Of a stretch of 42,071 nucleotides of DNA, positions 15,164-23,044 are shown in pieces. Made by a program: the position numbers and the translations under genes. Within the stretch, counting starts at the first letter, position 1. Each line of letters opens with the position of its first letter. The stretch is from Dehalococcoidia bacterium (lineage in GTDB: Bacteria; Chloroflexota; Dehalococcoidia; Lucifugimonadales; GCA-2717565). The notes under the pieces were generated by a model. It did no database searches, had not been told where the DNA came from, and saw only the letters and a list, made by a program, of their open reading frames with translations. The stretch is from NCBI GenBank assembly GCA_009692865.1, contig SHYH01000007.1:1-42071 (forward strand). The letters are read 5' to 3'.

Positions 15164-16495
15164 TCAGCCCTCCGCTTCTGTTTTCGTCCCCTCTCCCCTG
15201 ATCACCTCCGCCTCCGCCTCGGGGTCATCCACACCCAGGAGGGCCATGGCCCGGCGGCGAGAGTGCAGCCTAGCCTCCACCAGGGTCCGCTCCTCCTGCA
15301 CGAGGCGCCCCCGGTCCTGGGGAAGGACCGGCCCCCACAGGATGTTCGTGCGCAGCGGAAGGTATCGCTCCCCCGTGTGCTGTTCCAGGAGCCGCAGCAC
15401 CATATCGATGCGGCGGCGGTAGGCGGCCGTGCGGACGGGCCGCTTGCGTCGCACCTTTTGCAGAAGGGGGTGTATCTCCATATCCAGGGCCACCGCGGAG
15501 AGGCTGCGGGGGTTGTCCCCAAAGGTGGTCCCGGGGGTCTCGGCCAGGTCGTGGAGGGCGCGATAGAGAAGGTCCACGTAGTCGATGTGGAGGCGCCCGC
15601 CGTCCCCTTGGAGCAGGTCCAGCAGGTAGGCCCTGGCCCGCTCGGGCACCTCCCACACGGCCCCAGGCTGCACGGCGATGTCCTGGGCCTGCTCCACCCC
15701 CTCCAGGACGGCGATGGGGTTCCCCGAGAGCTCCAGGATGGAGGACATCCGGGAAAGGGCGCGGTTCATCTCCCTGGAAGGCTCCATAAGGGGAGGAACG
15801 TCTGACGTGCCCCAGAACCGCTTGGGCTCCCGCAAGTTGGGGAAGATGATGAAGGGGATGAAGCCGTAGGGGTTGGCACGGTCCTCCAGCACGGTGTCCT
15901 CCAGCCAGAGCTGAAAGGCGTGCTCCGTCCACACCTCCACCACTGTGGCCTTCCCCTCGGGGCGAGCACCCAGGGGCCGCGAGACGCCGTACAGGAGCTC
16001 CGCTGCCTCCCAGGTGATCTTGTAGCGGGTGGCCACCCTCCATATGCGTGAGGGGTCGTCCTCCACCTACCAGGCGTAGATGCCCTGGACGTCTTGGGTT
16101 GAGATGCGCACCTGCTGGGCGGCTGGGTCCCAGGTCACCTTGTAGCACCCGTCGCCCAAGATCGCTGCGTTCAGCTCGGTGTAGAAGTACATCTGCTCCA
16201 CCTGGTTGGCGAGGTACACCTGGCGCACGGCCTTCTCGGCGCGGCGGGCCCGCTGGCGGGCCTCCTCGGTGGCCTCCAGGGGCTCCAGGTCAAAGCTGAG
16301 GCCCGACGTGAGGTACGAGGCGAGCTTGTCGAAGAACACCTTGGCGTAGTTGAAGGTGAGGCGTCGTTCCCGCCGACGGCTGGCGCCCTGCCACTGGGCG
16401 TCCCTGTAGAACTCCAGGTGCTTCTGGTAGGAACGCAAGCGCTCCAAGTCCATCCTGGCCAACTGCTGGGGCAGCGTTAGCGTCGTGGTGACCAT
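15164..16495 (-). pseudogene. Phage-like portal protein gene interrupted by an amber codon
   Basis: Two directly abutting ORFs lie in the same frame, separated only by TAG at 16067-16069. The first half starts at ATG 16495 (GGGAGG upstream) with LTFNYAKVFFDKLASYLTSG and ILGDGCYKVTWDPAAQQVRI, ending GIYAW. The second resumes VEDDPSRIWRVATRYK and runs another 300 residues (IPFIIFPNLREPKRFWGTSD, REMNRALSRMSSILELSGNP). Together (about 443 residues) they resemble tailed-phage portal proteins. The stop is most simply a TGG-to-TAG change. No terminase, protease or capsid gene is adjacent, so it is a stranded prophage relic or domesticated gene. The portal call rests on motif resemblance. Confidence 0.65.
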
Positions 16496-16523
16496 CTGGT
16501 ACCTCCCTTCCCTTAGCAAGGTG

Positions 16524-16645
16524 GTGAAAAACCCTTTTGACCGTCCCCCTTTCCCTCTTCCTGGCTAGGAAGGGGGAAAAATTTATATCTGGGGGACACC
16601 CCCATACCCCCGTCAAAGGGGCTTTGCCCCTCTGGACACTCCTTT
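16524..16645. repeat. Dispersed repeat, copy 1 (GGGGGACACCCCC type)
   Basis: The stretch GTGGTGAAAAACCC...TTCCTGGCTAGGAAGGGGG...TGGGGGACACCCCCATACCCCCG closely matches 37087-37212, with the same order of an internal TTCCT/AGGAA palindrome and the GGGGG-ACA-CCCCC element. It lies between the portal relic and the HTH gene. No ORF is contained. Confidence 0.7.
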
Positions 16646-16692
16646 TCCGTATCCTGTTAGTCCTGTTGTAGGGGTGAACCCCGCCTCTCCCC

Positions 16693-17028
16693 TCAACCTG
16701 AACCCTTGCCCTTAGCCACCTGCCGTGGTGTGGGTGCGGGGCACGCCCTGCCGCGGGCCAGGATGCGGTGGACGGTGCGCACGCTCAGGTCAAAGCGGCG
16801 GGCTAGCTCTATGACCTTGGCCCCCTCCTGAAGCCGTACGCCCAACACCTCCTGGTCACGTTGGTCCCGCTTGCGGGACTGATACTCCAGGGGGTCGTCG
16901 TACTTGCACTGGGATAGGGGGCAGCGGAGGCACGATGGCGTCACCTCGCACCCCTCATCCCGATAAGGAAAGAACTCAGGCAGGGCGTCTATAATGGGTT
17001 CGTGGCGCTTTCGATTTGTTATGCCCAT
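16693..17028 (-). CDS. Small HTH protein with a Cys cluster
   Basis: A 111-residue protein. The N-terminal half has four cysteines (CEVTPSCLRCPLSQC), a possible metal site; the C-terminal half is a helix-turn-helix of the HTH_23/resolvase-like type (EGAKVIELARRFDLSVRTVHRILARGR). The end is basic (KGKGSG). Upstream of the portal relic, it could be a phage regulator or small-terminase-like protein, but nothing specific is recognised. Its 3' coding end contains a copy of the GTGGGTGC-GGGCACGC repeat, which therefore encodes part of the tail (ACPAPTPRQ). Shine-Dalgarno is weak. Confidence 0.6.
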   Translation of the reverse strand: MGITNRKRHEPIIDALPEFFPYRDEGCEVTPSCLRCPLSQCKYDDPLEYQSRKRDQRDQEVLGVRLQEGAKVIELARRFDLSVRTVHRILARGRACPAPTPRQVAKGKGSG

Positions 17029-17134
17029 CCCTTATGCTTCTTTGGGGGTCGTCCCGATAGAATCGGGATTCCCTGATCACCCACCCTCCGGTATAGCAAG
17101 CTGACCTCACGTGCCCTTCACCAAGATGCCCTCT

Positions 17135-17338
17135 CTACACAGGGGCTGGGGCCCTCCCTCGAGCCGTGCGTGGCAGATACGACCCGGCCCTGACCACCAG
17201 GGCCAGGACAAGGGCGCCTATCCTTCGCCGGGGCGTCACACCTCGATAGGAGAGGAAGTAGAGAGCGTTCAACCCGCTGGAGAGGGCGGCGCCCAGGCGC
17301 AAGGTTGTCGTGAGGGCCTCTAGGGCTGGATGGGGCAC
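17135..17338 (-). CDS. Small predicted membrane protein
   Basis: Starting at GTG 17338 (CGGAGG five bases upstream), 67 residues: MPHPALEALTTTLRLGAALS then GLNALYFLSYRGVTPRRR and a second hydrophobic stretch IGALVLALVV. Two transmembrane-length segments with a basic loop are visible. The final 17 residues (GSYLPRTARGRAPAPV) look unlike a conserved tail and may reflect a frameshift or truncation. No family recognised. The ORF-track start (17416) is possible but lacks a Shine-Dalgarno. Confidence 0.4.
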   Translation of the reverse strand: MPHPALEALTTTLRLGAALSSGLNALYFLSYRGVTPRRRIGALVLALVVRAGSYLPRTARGRAPAPV

Positions 17339-17498
17339 CGTCACCTCCGGATGCCTCGCTGTCTCCCCTCCGAAGCCTCTGACACCTAGAAAAGAACATA
17401 AGCTCTTATCAGTCAAGGCAGCAGTGACACCCTTGAGGTGGAGGCCAGGTACGAAGCGTGGTGAAAGCGAGGGGGTTGGGCTGACGACCTTAAAAAGG

Positions 17499-17528
17499 AG
17501 AGGGCTCCCTCCTGGGAGGGAGCCCTCT
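17499..17528 (-). terminator. Intrinsic terminator of the DUF35 gene
   Basis: Near-perfect palindrome AGAGGGCTCCCTCC / GGGAGGGAGCCCTCT. On the minus strand it is followed by CCTTTTTAA, about 27 bases after the DUF35 stop codon. Confidence 0.8.
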
Positions 17529-17554
17529 GTATGGGCCTGGGGTGCTCGAGGGCC

Positions 17555-17983
17555 TTACGCCTTCTGCCACTTGACCAGTGTATAGTCGGGGCTGGCCTCC
17601 TCAAAAACTGCCTTCACTCGCATATCCACATGGCACTCGTGGGGGTCCTTCAGGCCGATGACGTTGCCCGGGATGCGGGGCCCCTCATCCAGCTGGATGA
17701 TCCCGAAGATGTAGGGCACGTCGTTCAGGAAGGCGGGGTTGGCGGGCTGGTGGACGATGGTGTAGGTGTACACCCGCCCATTCCCGCTTACCTTCACCCA
17801 CTCCAATTGCGCCTGACCGGCGAGACAGCGGGGACACGCTTCCCTGGGGTAGAAGAAGGTGTGGTCGCAGTTCTTGCACCGCTGGACCATGAGCTCCTTG
17901 CGCTTGGTGGCTGCCCAGAAGGGCTCCGTTAGCGTCTTGTTCATCGGCAAGGGCAGGGGCTTCTTGGGCTGCTGGGTGGTCAT
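17555..17983 (-). CDS. DUF35 OB-fold/zinc-ribbon acyl-CoA-associated protein
   Basis: 142 residues: N-terminal helix (MNKTLTEPFWAATKRKELMVQRC), rubredoxin-like zinc ribbon CKNC...CPRC, then an OB fold (VSGNGRVYTYTIVHQPANPAF, FGIIQLDEG). DUF35 proteins form complexes with thiolases and channel or regulate acyl-CoA intermediates (as in archaeal HMG-CoA synthase/thiolase and steroid side-chain aldolases). The gene lies 39 bases downstream of the thiolase gene on the same strand, the standard pairing. A strong terminator follows. Confidence 0.92.
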   Translation of the reverse strand: MTTQQPKKPLPLPMNKTLTEPFWAATKRKELMVQRCKNCDHTFFYPREACPRCLAGQAQLEWVKVSGNGRVYTYTIVHQPANPAFLNDVPYIFGIIQLDEGPRIPGNVIGLKDPHECHVDMRVKAVFEEASPDYTLVKWQKA

Positions 17984-18022
17984 CCTCTTTGCCTCCTCGT
18001 GACTGTTTTCCTGGTTCCTTGC

Positions 18023-19177
18023 TTACAGCGTGTTCTCGGACCCGAGAACGAGAGTGCACATGTCACTCATGGAGCCTCCTCAACCGTTGACGACGCCAAG
18101 GTCGTTCTTGGTGACCTGCCTGGGCCCCGCCTTCCGCATGATCTGGCGAGCAGCCTCTATGACGTGGCGGAACCCTCCACCAACCTGGGGCTGGCCGCCA
18201 GAGAGCTGGCCGCCATCGGTGTTGATGGGGTAGTTGCCCTTATAGGTGGAGTCGTTCGACTCGAACCAGGCTCCGATCTGGCCCTTGGGGCACAACCCTG
18301 CGTCTTCGAGGCACACGGCCTCAAGGATGGTGTATCAATCGTAGAACTGGGCAAACTGGGTGTCGCTGAACTTGTACCCCGACATGGCGAAGGCCTTGGG
18401 CGCCGAGTAGACGGTGGGGCTGGTGGTCATCCTGTCCAACTGCCAGATAGCTCCGTGGGTCACGGCTACACCAGCTCCCAGCACATACGCCGGTGGGTTG
18501 GGGAAGGCCTTGGCCCGGTCTGCGGAGGTCATAATCAGCGCTGCGGCACCGGCGCAGGGCATCACGCACTCCAGCAGGTGGAGGGGCTCGTTGGTGTACC
18601 GGGAGTTCAGCACGTCCTGTACGGTGATGGGCTCCCGTAGGGCGGCATTGGGGTTCTGGATGGCGTTGAACCGCTGGTTCACGGCCATCCGGGCGAACTG
18701 CTCGGGCTTGCTGCCGAACTCGTACATGTGGCGATTGTAGATAAGGGCGTAGCCGTTGTTGGCGGCAACAGCGGGGCCTACCCACGACTCGAACTCAGAG
18801 CCTACGCTGGCGGGACCTGCGCCTCCTGCCATGGGCAAGTACCCTGTCGCATCTCGTGCCTGGGAAAGAGTCACCAATATCGTCTCACAGTACCCGGCTG
18901 CTATGGCCGCGGCGCCTAGCTGGATGCAGGTGGCGCCCGTGGCCCCCGCCATGTCCACGCCGGTGGCGAAGGTGGGCCTGAGGCCCATGTACTCCGTGGG
19001 CCCGGCCGGATAGACGGCCGTGATGAGGCCGTCCACGTCCTCCTTGCGGAGGTGGGCGTCGTCCAGCGCCAACTTGACGGCCTCGGCCATCAGGCCGAAG
19101 TTGCTCCTTCCGGGGTTGACGCGCTTGGTTGGGATCTCGCCAATCCCTACGATGGCTGCTTGTCCTCGTATGCTCAT
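18023..19177 (-). pseudogene. SCP2-type thiolase with two in-frame TGA codons
   Basis: Lipid-transfer/acetyl-CoA acetyltransferase-like thiolase. The frame is continuous from ATG 19177 (MSIRGQAAIVGIGEIPT) to TAA 18023-18025, 384 codons, the normal family length, interrupted only by TGA at 18335-18337 and 18080-18082. The first lies in FAQFYD-TGA-YTILEAVCLEDAGL, where relatives commonly have YDCYT; the second in DLGVVNG-TGA-GGSMSDM. All else looks conserved (GATCIQLGAAAIAAGYCE, CAGAAALIM, PINTDGGQLSGGQP). No frameshift is present. Either a very young pseudogene, or at least the first TGA is read through or encodes selenocysteine. Partner of the DUF35 gene downstream. Confidence 0.75.
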
Positions 19178-19433
19178 AGTCCATCTCCTTTCCAGGGTCT
19201 GAACGCGGGTCGAATCGTACCATGTGGGGGGAGGGGGGTCAAGGATTCTGGCCTAGAATTCTCCCTAGGGGGACAATGGTCCGCTGGGCCACCATTCATA
19301 GACGCTCATGCAGCGTCTGGGCTCGTTGGAGCACCACCAGAAGCTGGTTTCTGGCCTCGATGCTGGTCAGGTCGGCTCCAGCGACTTGTTCGGCGGTGCC
19401 CGGGAGCTGGAATGAAGTGGTTCTCCATGAAGA

Positions 19434-19832
19434 TTATGCCTTTTCCCTGGCGGGCGAATTGAGGGCGCCGGCGGCACGAATTAGGTCCTTCAGGGCGGAC
19501 ACATCAACCTTGTCGCCTTCGCTGAAGTCGATTGCTCGCGTGGTCTTGGCATCAAGGCCAGCGTTGAAGAGACGGTTTGGATCTTTGAGAGAAGCGCCTT
19601 TGAAGAAATTGAGCTTCACATGATCCTTGAAGGCACCGGCACTGCAAACAAGTCCTTTGTTCGTCCACACCGCGGTGCCCCACTTCCATTCCTCAGTCAT
19701 ACCGGGGGCGGTCTCCAGGATCACTTTACGGAGTCGGGCAAGGAAAGTGCCTCGCCAGTCACCTAGTTCTCCGATTTGGTTGGTGATTAGTTGGGAGGCG
19801 TTGGGGGCGCCTTTTACGGCTGCTTTCTTCAT
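19434..19832 (-). CDS. DUF1801 (YdhG-like) protein
   Basis: A 132-residue protein of the DUF1801/YdhG family. Typical features are GDWRGTFLARLRKVILETAPGMTEEWKWGTAVW near residues 25-57 and KDHVKLNFFKGASLKDPNRLF thereafter. The ATG at 19832 follows a purine-rich GGAGAG. Function unknown. Between its stop and the thiolase start lie 256 bases with no startable ORF; a minus-strand remnant around 19300-19420 reads ADLTSIEARNQLLVVLQRAQ before a stop but has no start codon. Confidence 0.85.
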   Translation of the reverse strand: MKKAAVKGAPNASQLITNQIGELGDWRGTFLARLRKVILETAPGMTEEWKWGTAVWTNKGLVCSAGAFKDHVKLNFFKGASLKDPNRLFNAGLDAKTTRAIDFSEGDKVDVSALKDLIRAAGALNSPAREKA

Positions 19833-19859
19833 GCTTTCTCCTCTCCAGTTGAGAGAAGT

Positions 19860-20069
19860 CTAGTTACCTTTGGTTCTGGTGATGCTCGGTTCATGGGCAT
19901 CGCTGCCACAGGCGGTGGCCGCCAAGTCTACCCGCTGGGGGTCCAGGCCGTGGCGGAGGGCCAGAGCTACCGCGATGCCGCGCACGCGCTGAATGTGCTT
20001 CCGCAGTCCACGGGGAAGCCTCTCCACTGCAGCGGCCACTTGGGCCAGGGCATCACTCTTTGCCATCAA
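19860..20069 (-). pseudogene. N-terminal fragment of an HD-domain hydrolase
   Basis: 69 residues. RGLRKHIQRVRGIAVALALRHGLDPQRVDLAAT resembles the start of YqeK-type HD-domain phosphohydrolases, in which the next residues would be the metal-binding HD pair (LAAxxHDxAR). Here the sequence becomes ACGSDAHEPSITRTKGN and stops, so the catalytic core is absent. It starts 8 bases after the HIT gene ends. Most likely a truncated remnant; a small unrelated protein is less likely. Confidence 0.5.
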
Positions 20070-20077
20070 TATCCTCG

Positions 20078-20425
20078 CTACCCCATAGCGCCCAGGGGGC
20101 CTCCCCCAAGCAGGTGAAGGTGGATATGGGCGACCTCCTGGCCGGCGTTCCTGCCCTGGTTGATGACCAGCCGGTAGCCCCGGTTTCTAATGCCCTCCCG
20201 CTTGGCCATGTCCTGGGCAACGAGGAACAGGTGCCCCACCATGAACTTGGAGGCAGGGGTCATGGAGGTGAGGTAGGTGAAGTGCCGAAGGGGAATGATG
20301 AGCAGGTGGACGGGCGCCCTAGGGTGGAGGTCCCGCACCACGAAGGCCACGTCGTCCCGGTAGAGGAGGTTGGGGCCGGGCGCCTGACGCCCCAGGTTGC
20401 AGAAGATGCACTGCTCTTGGGCCAT
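20078..20425 (-). CDS. HIT-family nucleotide hydrolase
   Basis: A 115-residue histidine-triad protein (Hint/HinT-like purine nucleoside phosphoramidase). N-terminal CIFCNL, substrate-binding VRDLHPRAPVHLLIIP and the catalytic HxHxH motif in GQEVAHIHLHLLGG. Length and motifs match the short Hint branch. The ATG at 20425 is the conserved start. A possible zinc-type CxxC (CIFC) is present, as in PKCI/Hint relatives. Confidence 0.93.
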   Translation of the reverse strand: MAQEQCIFCNLGRQAPGPNLLYRDDVAFVVRDLHPRAPVHLLIIPLRHFTYLTSMTPASKFMVGHLFLVAQDMAKREGIRNRGYRLVINQGRNAGQEVAHIHLHLLGGGPLGAMG

Positions 20426-20534
20426 CAGCGTCTCCCGCTGCGATGTTCTTTGCTAGCTGTAGCGGTGTAGCATCCTATGCCCCTACTGCCGCCGCCGCTG
20501 TCGATTGCCTCTTCCCGCACAGTGCGCATCGTAG

Positions 20535-20558
20535 CATGGGTGCAGGGCACGCCCTGCC
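20535..20558. repeat. GTGGGTGCAGGGCACGC repeat copy
   Basis: CATGGGTGCAGGGCACGCCCTGCC, a short palindrome-like element (GCAGGGC / GCCCTGC). It abuts the stop of the acyl-CoA dehydrogenase gene. Related copies: 8112-8124, 16728-16752, and inverted at 26946-26962. Confidence 0.6.
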
Positions 20559-21688
20559 TAGATACCCAGGGCCAGGGCCACCCTCTCCCGGTGGAAGTCG
20601 CTGTCCCCGAAGGCTACCTCGTTAGCCTTGGCTCGGCGGGAGTACAGCTGCAGGTCGTACTCTCGGGTGAAGCCGATGGCTCCGTGACACTGGTGGGCCA
20701 GGGCGGCGATGCGCCGGACGGCATCACTGGTCCACCCCTTGGCGTAGGCCACCTCCCGCTCGGCGTGAAGCCCCTGGGCCAAGCGCCAGGCCGCCAGGGA
20801 GGTAATGGCCCTGGCCCCCTCCAGGTCTATGGCCATGTTGGCGCAGTGGTGCTGGATGGCTTGGAAGCTCCCAATGGGGTGGCCGAACTGCACCCGCTGG
20901 CTGGCGTAGCTCACGGTCATCCCCAGCATGGCCTCGGCCTGGCCCACCATCTCGGCGCACTTGGCTACCGCCGCCTGCTGGAGCACCCGCTCCAGGATGG
21001 GCCATCCCTGGTGCACCTCGCCTAGCATGCCGTCCCTTGGCGCCTGCACGTTGTGGAAGGTCATCTCGCTCTGGCGGTCCGAGGCCACGGTCCACAGGAG
21101 GCGCTGGCTCACCCCGTGGGCGTTGGATGGCACGATGAACAGGGTGATGCCCTCGCTCCCGGTCCCCTCCTGGGTCCTGGCGGCCACCACAAGGTGGTCC
21201 GCAACGTTGGCGTTGGGAACGAACAGCTTGGCGCCGTTGAGGAGGTACTGGTCCCCCTCGCGGGAGGCCTGGAGCTGGATCCCTCCGGGGTCGTACCTGG
21301 CGCTAGGCTCAGTCAGGGCAAGAGTCATGAGAAGCTCGCCGTCCGCCATGGGGGGCAGGAACTGGCGCTTCTGGGGCTCGGTGCCGTGCTCGGCAATGGG
21401 GAGCCCCGCCAGGACCACGGTGGAGAAGAAGGGACCGGGGAGCAGGAACCGGCCCATCCTCTCCAGCAGCATCGTCAGGGAGAGGAAGTCCTGTCCAGCG
21501 CCACCGTAGGCCTCGGGAAAGGCAAGCCCCAGCCAGCCCATCTCCGCCAGCCTTTCCCACAGCTCGGGGGTGAAGCCTCGCTCATCCTCCTCCATGGCCC
21601 GCACGAAGGTGCTGGGGCACTCCTGCTCCAGGAAGGAGCGGGCGCTGTTGAGGAGGAGCTGCTGGGTTTCCGACAGGTTGAACTCCAT
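20558..21688 (-). CDS. Acyl-CoA dehydrogenase, small-subunit type
   Basis: A 376-residue flavin acyl-CoA dehydrogenase. N-terminal helical domain (MEFNLSETQQLLLNSARSFL), FPEAYGGAGQDFLSL, the FAD/substrate strand LLMTLALTEPSARYDPGG, and the C-terminal four-helix domain with ASQRVQFGHPIGSFQAIQHHCANMAIDLEGAR. At the usual catalytic position (YEGTSEIQ) it reads AFGDSDFHRER, with no Glu. Together with the adjacent 394-residue paralogue this suggests a heteromeric enzyme like the mycobacterial FadE28-FadE29/ChsE1-ChsE2 pairs for bulky substrates. It starts nine bases after the paralogue ends. Confidence 0.92.
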   Translation of the reverse strand: MEFNLSETQQLLLNSARSFLEQECPSTFVRAMEEDERGFTPELWERLAEMGWLGLAFPEAYGGAGQDFLSLTMLLERMGRFLLPGPFFSTVVLAGLPIAEHGTEPQKRQFLPPMADGELLMTLALTEPSARYDPGGIQLQASREGDQYLLNGAKLFVPNANVADHLVVAARTQEGTGSEGITLFIVPSNAHGVSQRLLWTVASDRQSEMTFHNVQAPRDGMLGEVHQGWPILERVLQQAAVAKCAEMVGQAEAMLGMTVSYASQRVQFGHPIGSFQAIQHHCANMAIDLEGARAITSLAAWRLAQGLHAEREVAYAKGWTSDAVRRIAALAHQCHGAIGFTREYDLQLYSRRAKANEVAFGDSDFHRERVALALGI

Positions 21689-21697
21689 CAGATCTCC

Positions 21698-22882
21698 CTA
21701 GCCGCGGGGGAGCCCAAGCCCCCGGGTGGCGATGATGTTGCGGTTGATCTCTGAGGTGCCCCCTGACACGCTCTCGGTGAAGGCGCTCCAGTAGAGGCTG
21801 GCAACCTGCCCGCGAAGCGGGGCCCACCTCTCCTTGGCGTCCAGGTTCTGGTAGAGGCCGATCATCTGCATGCCAATGAGGGCGACCTTCTGCAGCACCT
21901 CGGCCCCCAGGACCTTGCAGATGGAGGCCTCGTTGGTGGCTATATAGCCTTGGCCCTGCATCCAGGTGACTTGATAGCCCAGCACGCGCAGGATCTCCAC
22001 CTCGGTGGCCGCCTGGGCCAGCCGGTGTCGCATCACCGGGTTCGAGGCGACGGGCCTGCCGTCGGGGCCGGGGACCTCTTTGCCCAGGGCGATTAGCCGC
22101 TCCAGCAGGCGCTGGCATCGGGCAGCCTGGGCCACGCTGGACCGCTCCCTGTCCAGGAGGGCCAGGGCGATGGACCACCCGCGGTCCCTCTCTCCCACGA
22201 GGTTAGCCTTGGGGACCCGAACGTTGTCGAGGTACACCAGCCCTCGGTGGCCGCCACCCATGAGGGGCAGCTTGCTGACCTGGATGCCCGGGCTTTTGAG
22301 GTCCACAAGGAGGAGGCTGATGCCCCGGTGTCTGGGGGTATCGGTGCTGGTGCGGGCGAGGAGGAACCCCATGTCGGCGCCGATGTAGGCGCTGTTCCAG
22401 GTCTTGGAGCCGTTGATGACGAACTCGTCACCCTCCTCCACAGCGGTCGTCTGGAGGGAGGCCAGGTCGGAGCCTGCGCCGGGCTCCGAGTAGAGCTGGG
22501 CCCAGAGCCACCGCCCCTCGGCGATGCCCTTGAGCCAGACGCTCTTCTGCTGTTCGGTCCCATAGGTTATCAGGGTCTCGCCCAGGGGCTGGGACGAGTC
22601 GTCCAGCACGGGGGCGTCCAGAGAGGCGCATACCTCGTCGAAGACCACCTGGGCCATGGGGTCGGCGTTCCGTCCCGTGGAACCGCCGTACTCCTTGGGC
22701 CAGCCCAGGGCCAGCCACCCTTTGGCAGCCAGCCTCTTTCGGAACTCCCTGGCCACCTGGATGTTCTCGGGGCTCTCGGGGTCTCCTTCCTGGCCCTCCC
22801 AGCCGGGTGGCAGGTTCTCCTTTATCCAACGTGCCGCCTCTTCCCGGAAGGCGGCCTGCTCCGGCGTGAACTGGAAGTCCAT
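21698..22882 (-). CDS. Acyl-CoA dehydrogenase, large-subunit type
   Basis: 394 residues from ATG 22882 (MDFQFTPEQAAFREEAARWI). The ORF-track extension (MGWRHPLPTRLLRRPD...) is translation of the upstream MITE-like repeat and is rejected. Motifs: LGWPKEYGGSTG, LYSEPGAGSDLASLQT (FAD binding), FVINGSKTWNSAYIGAD and the C-terminal SVSGGTSEINRNIIATRGLGLPRG. The canonical YEGTSEIQ Glu is Gly here, so the base must come from elsewhere or from the partner subunit. Likely forms an alpha/beta enzyme with the product of 20558-21688. Substrate unknown; the local thiolase/DUF35 pair fits fatty-acid or isoprenoid/steroid-like acyl-CoA breakdown. Confidence 0.92.
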   Translation of the reverse strand: MDFQFTPEQAAFREEAARWIKENLPPGWEGQEGDPESPENIQVAREFRKRLAAKGWLALGWPKEYGGSTGRNADPMAQVVFDEVCASLDAPVLDDSSQPLGETLITYGTEQQKSVWLKGIAEGRWLWAQLYSEPGAGSDLASLQTTAVEEGDEFVINGSKTWNSAYIGADMGFLLARTSTDTPRHRGISLLLVDLKSPGIQVSKLPLMGGGHRGLVYLDNVRVPKANLVGERDRGWSIALALLDRERSSVAQAARCQRLLERLIALGKEVPGPDGRPVASNPVMRHRLAQAATEVEILRVLGYQVTWMQGQGYIATNEASICKVLGAEVLQKVALIGMQMIGLYQNLDAKERWAPLRGQVASLYWSAFTESVSGGTSEINRNIIATRGLGLPRG

Positions 22883-22923
22883 GAGCTCTCCTGGCGTCCT
22901 GGCACTGAAAGAAGGCCTCAGAT

Positions 22924-23036
22924 TGTCATTGCGAGGAGTCCCGATCACATCGGGACGACGAAGCAATCTGGTGGGGAGGGGATGTCGCCACCCCATATTG
23001 CCACGCCCCGATGCCGCATCGGGGCTCGCAATGACA
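22924..23036. mobile_element. MITE-like element with 12-bp terminal inverted repeats
   Basis: Ends are TGTCATTGCGAG and CTCGCAATGACA, perfect inverted repeats. Each is followed inward by a GC hairpin (CCCGAT-CAC-ATCGGG and CCCCGATGCCGCATCGGGG), giving a near-symmetric 113-bp unit with no ORF. The TCATTGCGAG...GAAGCAATCT pattern is typical of small repeats in several environmental genomes. A 9-base direct repeat CCTGGCACT lies outside (22898-22906, 23038-23046), but the left copy is separated from the inverted repeat by 17 bases, so a true target duplication is uncertain. Confidence 0.65.
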
Positions 23037-23044
23037 GCCTGGCA

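Noticed and set aside
16322-16342. GAGCTTGTCGAAGAA as another REP copy
   Set aside because: It lies in coding sequence of the portal-like gene (FFDKLAS) and lacks the flanking inverted repeat, so the match is chance.
9679-19177. TGA reassigned to an amino acid genome-wide
   Set aside because: Intact genes here end naturally at TGA (ftsH, cdsA), as does the broken ABC ATPase, and the in-frame TGAs are confined to a few genes. A code change is not supported; context-dependent Sec or nonsense mutation is.
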